Below are positions 6,735 to 8,999 of a stretch of 8,999 nucleotides of DNA, one piece after another. Both the position numbers and the translations under genes were made by a program. The stretch is taken from the NCBI GenBank assembly GCA_001751225.1, contig MAXT01000073.1, positions 1-8,999 of the forward strand, given 5' to 3'. The number at the start of each line of letters is the position of its first letter. Within the stretch, counting starts at the first letter, position 1. A model generated the notes under the pieces. That model searched no databases. It saw only the letters and a program-made list of their open reading frames with translations, and had not been told where the DNA came from. Origin of the DNA: Desulfuromonadales bacterium C00003107 (lineage in GTDB: Bacteria > Desulfobacterota > Desulfuromonadia > Desulfuromonadales > Syntrophotaleaceae).

Positions 6735-6980
6735 TTGTTCGCATTGAGTTTGATCCGATTGCCTGTTTCTTGAATTAGCAATCTGGATAAATTGACCTTT
6801 GCGGGTAACCTGCAAAACTTGTTTAATGTTGTGGGAGATTGTTCTTACCGGTTTTTTCAGGGTGGCATCTGCCATGATCAACCTGTCGGAGAGTTCTTTT
6901 ACTGAGAGCAAATCGATACGGTCGTGCACTTCGCCGCCGAATCCTACGTTGATTGTAGCATCGTGGAGCTGGCAGCATAA
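6735..6980 (+). pseudogene. rmlB: decayed 5' fragment of a dTDP-glucose 4,6-dehydratase gene (rmlB-like)
   Basis: The frame beginning at 6774 reads I-S-N-L-D-K-L-T-F-A-G-N-L-Q-N-L, then Y-R-F-F-Q-G-G-I-C-H-D, then, after a TGA at 6903, E-Q-I-D-T-V-V-H-F-A-A-E-S-Y-V-D-C-S-I, ending at TAA 6978. These align in order and spacing with RmlB residues of about 30-100 (consensus NLDKLTYAGNLENL, YRFVHGDICD, IDTVVHFAAESHVDRSI). Upstream, separated by a TGA at 6771, F-A-L-S-L-I-R (6738-6758) may be the remains of the GFIGS.LIR block; the GxxGxxG NAD-binding motif is not recognisable. The remaining ~250 residues, including the YxxxK catalytic part, are absent. Several differences fit C-to-T decay (CGA to TGA, CAC to TAC, CGT to TGT), an inference from the family consensus. 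The intact enzyme makes dTDP-4-keto-6-deoxyglucose for rhamnose; this copy cannot. A related NDP-sugar dehydratase is possible, but the NLDKLTYAGNL block favours RmlB. Confidence 0.8.
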
Positions 6981-7149
6981 AGGGTATGAGCGGCAATATT
7001 TCACGAGGGCAAATTAAGGCATTGTCCGTGTCCTCTATTGCAAAGACAGGTTACCTTCAGGCTGCTTCACTATCCCGGACAATCTCTGGGATCTTAATTC
7101 AATACACCTACGCCTGGGGCGGGGTTGTATATCCAGCGAAGGAGAGAGG
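6981..7149 (+). other. non-coding stretch before the phosphotransferase gene, with an inverted repeat
   Basis: Between the relic and the phosphotransferase I find no gene. An 8+8 base perfect inverted repeat is present, ATTGTCCG (7021-7028) and CGGACAAT (7076-7083), separated by 47 bases. The sequence becomes GC-richer towards the right. A promoter is expected here because the relic breaks the gene run, but I could not place a convincing -35/-10 or -24/-12 pair. No ops/JUMPstart element is seen. Confidence 0.4.
7139..7145 (+). promoter_or_regulatory. strong ribosome binding site for the phosphotransferase
   Basis: AAGGAGA, a near-complete Shine-Dalgarno sequence, lies four bases before ATG 7150. 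It is the strongest ribosome site in the window and fixes the start. Confidence 0.7.
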
Positions 7150-8562
7150 ATGCTCAGGCAACAGGCGAAACTGTTCAATAAACTTTCCATTTGCGTTGAT
7201 ATTTGTTTCATATGCATTTCGCTAGTTCTCGGTTATCATGTCCGGTCCTTGTTTAAGGGCAAGCTCCTTCCGTTGGACAACTATCTCTGGGTGCTGGTCA
7301 TCGTCATCCCTGTTTGGTTCTACCTTCTCAAACGCAACGGTCTTTACTCCTCGATTCGGCGCTGCTCGATTTTTGACATCGTCAGTAAGCTGTTCAATGT
7401 TCATCTGCTTGGCGGGTTTTTGACCTCTTCGGTTATTTACTTCGTCGACCGGGATCAATACAGCCGGGGGTTATATCTGGCCTTTCTGGGTACATCTTTT
7501 CTCCTGCTTTCCCTGGTAAAGGTCAGCGTTCGTCTGGTACTTGGGTTTTGCCGCCGGCGAGGGGTCAATACAAGGCATTTGCTGATTGTTGGTACCCGGG
7601 AGAAGGCGCTACGTTTGCACCAACTGGTCGAGCAGCACGCCGCCTGGGGCCTGCTAGTCGCTGGCTTTGTTCAGGTTGGAGATGCCCCTGTTCTAGATGA
7701 AGTGGAGGGACACAAGGTGCTCGGTCAGGTTGATGAGCTCCTGACCATCTGCAAGAGCGAGCAGATCGATGAGGTCATTTTCTGTCTCCCCAAGGATTTT
7801 ATCGTGGACGCCGAGGCCTATCTGCAGGACCTTGAGGAGTTAGGTGTCACTGTCCGAATGGTTCTTGATTTCTACGATTTTTCCTTCTACCGGCGGGAGC
7901 TGAGTTTCTTCCATGACGAGTTGCCGATCCTCACTTATCACCCCAAGGCGTTCGAGGGGCAGCAACTTTTTGTGAAACGAACCCTCGACATCTTCGGCGC
8001 CTTGTGCGGGCTGGTGATCACCACGGTTTTGTTTCCTTTCATCGTTCTGTCGATCAAGTTCGATTCTCCTGGACCGATCTTTTTCGGTCAGCAGCGGATT
8101 GGTGAGAACGGCCGGAGTTTCCGTTGCTGGAAGTTCCGGTCCATGTTTGTCGACGCAGAAGAGCGAAAGCAGGAGCTGCTGGCCCAAAACGAAATGAACG
8201 GGGCCATCTTCAAGATCAAGAACGATCCGCGTATCACAAAGGTCGGCTCGTTTTTGCGCAAGACTAGTCTGGACGAATTTCCGCAATTCTGGAACGTATT
8301 GAAAGGGAACATGAGTCTGGTCGGCACCCGCCCGCCGACTCCTGACGAAGTGGCCCAGTACGAAAACTGGCATCGCCGACGTATTAGCATCAAGCCTGGC
8401 ATAACCGGCATGTGGCAGATTAGCGGTCGTAATAAAATTGAAGACTTCGATGAAATTGTTCGACTGGATCTGCATTACATAGATAACTGGTCAATCTGGC
8501 TTGATATTTTGATCCTCTTTAAAACGGTCAAGGCCGTCCTGGCCGGTTCGGGCAGTTACTGA
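7150..8562 (+). CDS. undecaprenyl-phosphate sugar-1-phosphate transferase (polyisoprenyl-phosphate hexose-1-phosphate transferase, WbaP/WcaJ/GumD type)
   Basis: Starts glycan synthesis by moving a hexose-1-phosphate from a nucleotide sugar to undecaprenyl phosphate at the inner membrane. The 470-residue protein has the full three-part layout. An N-terminal membrane domain has four hydrophobic helices (about 12-29, 44-60, 83-98, 108-125). A Rossmann-like CoA_binding_3 domain follows (H-L-L-I-V-G-T-R at 143-150 to about 265). The C-terminal catalytic domain starts with K-R-T-L-D and a re-entrant helix (about 283-301). Catalytic-domain motifs: D-S-P-G-P (305-309), K-F-R-S-M (328-332), D-P-R-I-T (359-363), S-L-D-E-F-P-Q (373-379, with the Asp-Glu dyad that forms the phospho-enzyme), L-V-G-T-R-P-P-T (390-397) and K-P-G-I-T-G-M-W-Q-I-S-G-R (415-427). 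The first sugar (glucose, galactose or other) is not predictable. GC content is visibly higher than in the genes upstream, which are separated from it by the rmlB relic. Confidence 0.95.
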   Translation: MLRQQAKLFNKLSICVDICFICISLVLGYHVRSLFKGKLLPLDNYLWVLVIVIPVWFYLLKRNGLYSSIRRCSIFDIVSKLFNVHLLGGFLTSSVIYFVDRDQYSRGLYLAFLGTSFLLLSLVKVSVRLVLGFCRRRGVNTRHLLIVGTREKALRLHQLVEQHAAWGLLVAGFVQVGDAPVLDEVEGHKVLGQVDELLTICKSEQIDEVIFCLPKDFIVDAEAYLQDLEELGVTVRMVLDFYDFSFYRRELSFFHDELPILTYHPKAFEGQQLFVKRTLDIFGALCGLVITTVLFPFIVLSIKFDSPGPIFFGQQRIGENGRSFRCWKFRSMFVDAEERKQELLAQNEMNGAIFKIKNDPRITKVGSFLRKTSLDEFPQFWNVLKGNMSLVGTRPPTPDEVAQYENWHRRRISIKPGITGMWQISGRNKIEDFDEIVRLDLHYIDNWSIWLDILILFKTVKAVLAGSGSY

Positions 8563-8646
8563 CCGGGCTATCGATATGATCTGCGCTTATTTTTAACTTC
8601 TCGGAAAATTTAGATGACTGTTTTAAAAAGTTGAGGGGGGAGAGCC
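8563..8646 (+). other. short intergenic gap with ribosome site for the last gene
   Basis: An 84-base gap without a terminator-like hairpin. It ends in a G-run (8635-8640) continuing as GGAGAG, with GGAG at 8639-8642, four bases before TTG 8647. Read-through from the phosphotransferase gene is therefore plausible. Confidence 0.4.
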
Positions 8647-8999
8647 TTGAATAAAAAAAACCGTAATCCCATCGATTTTTCCGCCGTCAAGCGTTATTCC
8701 ATCAAAACCCGCGACAATAAAGTAAACGTAGAGGAGCACTTCGCTCAGCCACCCAAGCCGGGGCAGTCGGTGGCCGAGTTTCTTGACGGGTTGCCGCATT
8801 TACTTGGTGCTGACAGCTTGCGGGGGGTGGTCGATGCGGTGGTGGCGGCACGGCAAAAGGGTAAGCCGGTGGTGCTGGCTATTGGCGGTCATGTGATCAA
8901 GTGTGGTCTGCAGCCGGTGCTGAAGGCGTTGATTGAAGCCGATGTCATCACGGCGGTGGTCATGAACGGCTCAGTGACCATTCATGATTTTGAGGTTTC
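8647..8999 (+). CDS. conserved protein of unknown function, 3' end cut by window
   Basis: An open frame of 117 codons that runs off the window, starting at TTG 8647 after a GGAG. An in-frame TGA at 8632 rules out an upstream start. The product begins with a lysine-rich tail, then N-P-I-D-F-S-A-V-K-R-Y-S-I-K-T-R, then a P-P-K-P-G-Q-S-V-A-E-F-L segment (about 38-49). Next comes an alpha/beta core: V-V-L-A-I-G-G-H-V-I-K-C-G-L (about 80-93), a helix Q-P-V-L-K-A-L-I-E-A, and I-T-A-V-V-M-N-G-S-V-T-I-H-D-F-E. The pattern of strand, G-x-H-V-I-K-x-G-L, helix, then M-N-G-S-x-x-I-H-D-F-E suggests a Rossmann-like nucleotide-binding protein. I recall similar unnamed proteins beside exopolysaccharide genes in Geobacter relatives, and there is a loose resemblance to the deoxyhypusine-synthase fold; both are weak. 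No signal peptide or membrane helix. Codon use is GC-rich with many GTG and CGG/GCG codons, like the phosphotransferase. Its role is unknown. Confidence 0.8.
   Translation, partial: MNKKNRNPIDFSAVKRYSIKTRDNKVNVEEHFAQPPKPGQSVAEFLDGLPHLLGADSLRGVVDAVVAARQKGKPVVLAIGGHVIKCGLQPVLKALIEADVITAVVMNGSVTIHDFEV

Noticed and set aside
6720..7004. A 94-codon open frame on the - strand in the gap before the phosphotransferase
   Set aside because: It is antisense to the rmlB relic, shows no motif or ribosome site, and its openness is explained by the coding remnant on the + strand.
6799..7225. Two overlapping + strand open frames (6799-7017 and 6986-7225) that could be small genes
   Set aside because: The first is out of frame with the RmlB-like reading and has no family character; the second runs into the phosphotransferase gene in another frame. 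Neither has a credible ribosome site.
7840..8475. A 211-codon open frame on the - strand inside the phosphotransferase gene
   Set aside because: It lies opposite conserved catalytic motifs of a certain gene in GC-rich sequence, where long antisense frames are expected; its translation shows no domain.
1..8999. CRISPR array, tRNA/rRNA gene, insertion sequence or defence system
   Set aside because: No regularly spaced repeats, no tRNA- or rRNA-like segments, no transposase or terminal inverted repeats, and no defence-type domains were seen; every intact gene except the partial unknown fits glycan assembly.

Overview
The window is the distal part of a bacterial cell-surface polysaccharide locus. 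All recognisable genes lie on the + strand, mostly tightly packed or overlapping. Order: a 5'-truncated SAM-dependent methyltransferase (1-683); an NDST-like sulfotransferase (738-1637); a polytopic O-antigen polymerase/ligase-like membrane protein (1643-2974); a second NDST-like sulfotransferase (3101-3997); a third, divergent sulfotransferase (3994-4926); a family 2 glycosyltransferase (about 4892-5878); a WecG/TagA/CpsF-type glycosyltransferase (5883-6641); a 508-base gap holding a decayed piece of an rmlB-like gene; a polyprenyl-phosphate sugar-1-phosphate transferase (7150-8562); and the start of a conserved protein of unknown function that runs off the end (8647-8999).

Read together, the genes describe a Wzy-type assembly line. 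The phosphotransferase would load the first sugar phosphate onto undecaprenyl phosphate. The WecG/TagA enzyme would add the second sugar, and the GT2 enzyme a further one. The membrane protein is a candidate polymerase. The methyltransferase and three separate PAPS-type sulfotransferases would decorate the glycan. The predicted product is therefore a sulfated and possibly O-methylated capsule, exopolysaccharide or O-antigen. No export genes (Wza/Wzc/Wzx) and no PAPS-synthesis genes are visible here.

The most informative non-obvious item is the relic in the gap before 7150. About 70 codons still read as the N-terminal part of dTDP-glucose 4,6-dehydratase (RmlB), interrupted by in-frame stops and with no recognisable remainder. 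It lies where the sequence changes character: AT-richer variable glycan genes to the left, visibly GC-richer phosphotransferase and unknown protein to the right. This fits a cassette-exchange scar at the edge of a variable polysaccharide region.

The organism looks like a Gram-negative bacterium with moderate GC and frequent TTG starts. The long phosphotransferase with its GTRPPT motif followed by the unknown gene recalls exopolysaccharide loci of Desulfuromonadales (Geobacter/Desulfuromonas/Pelobacter relatives). That placement is inference from memory of family context, not a database result.
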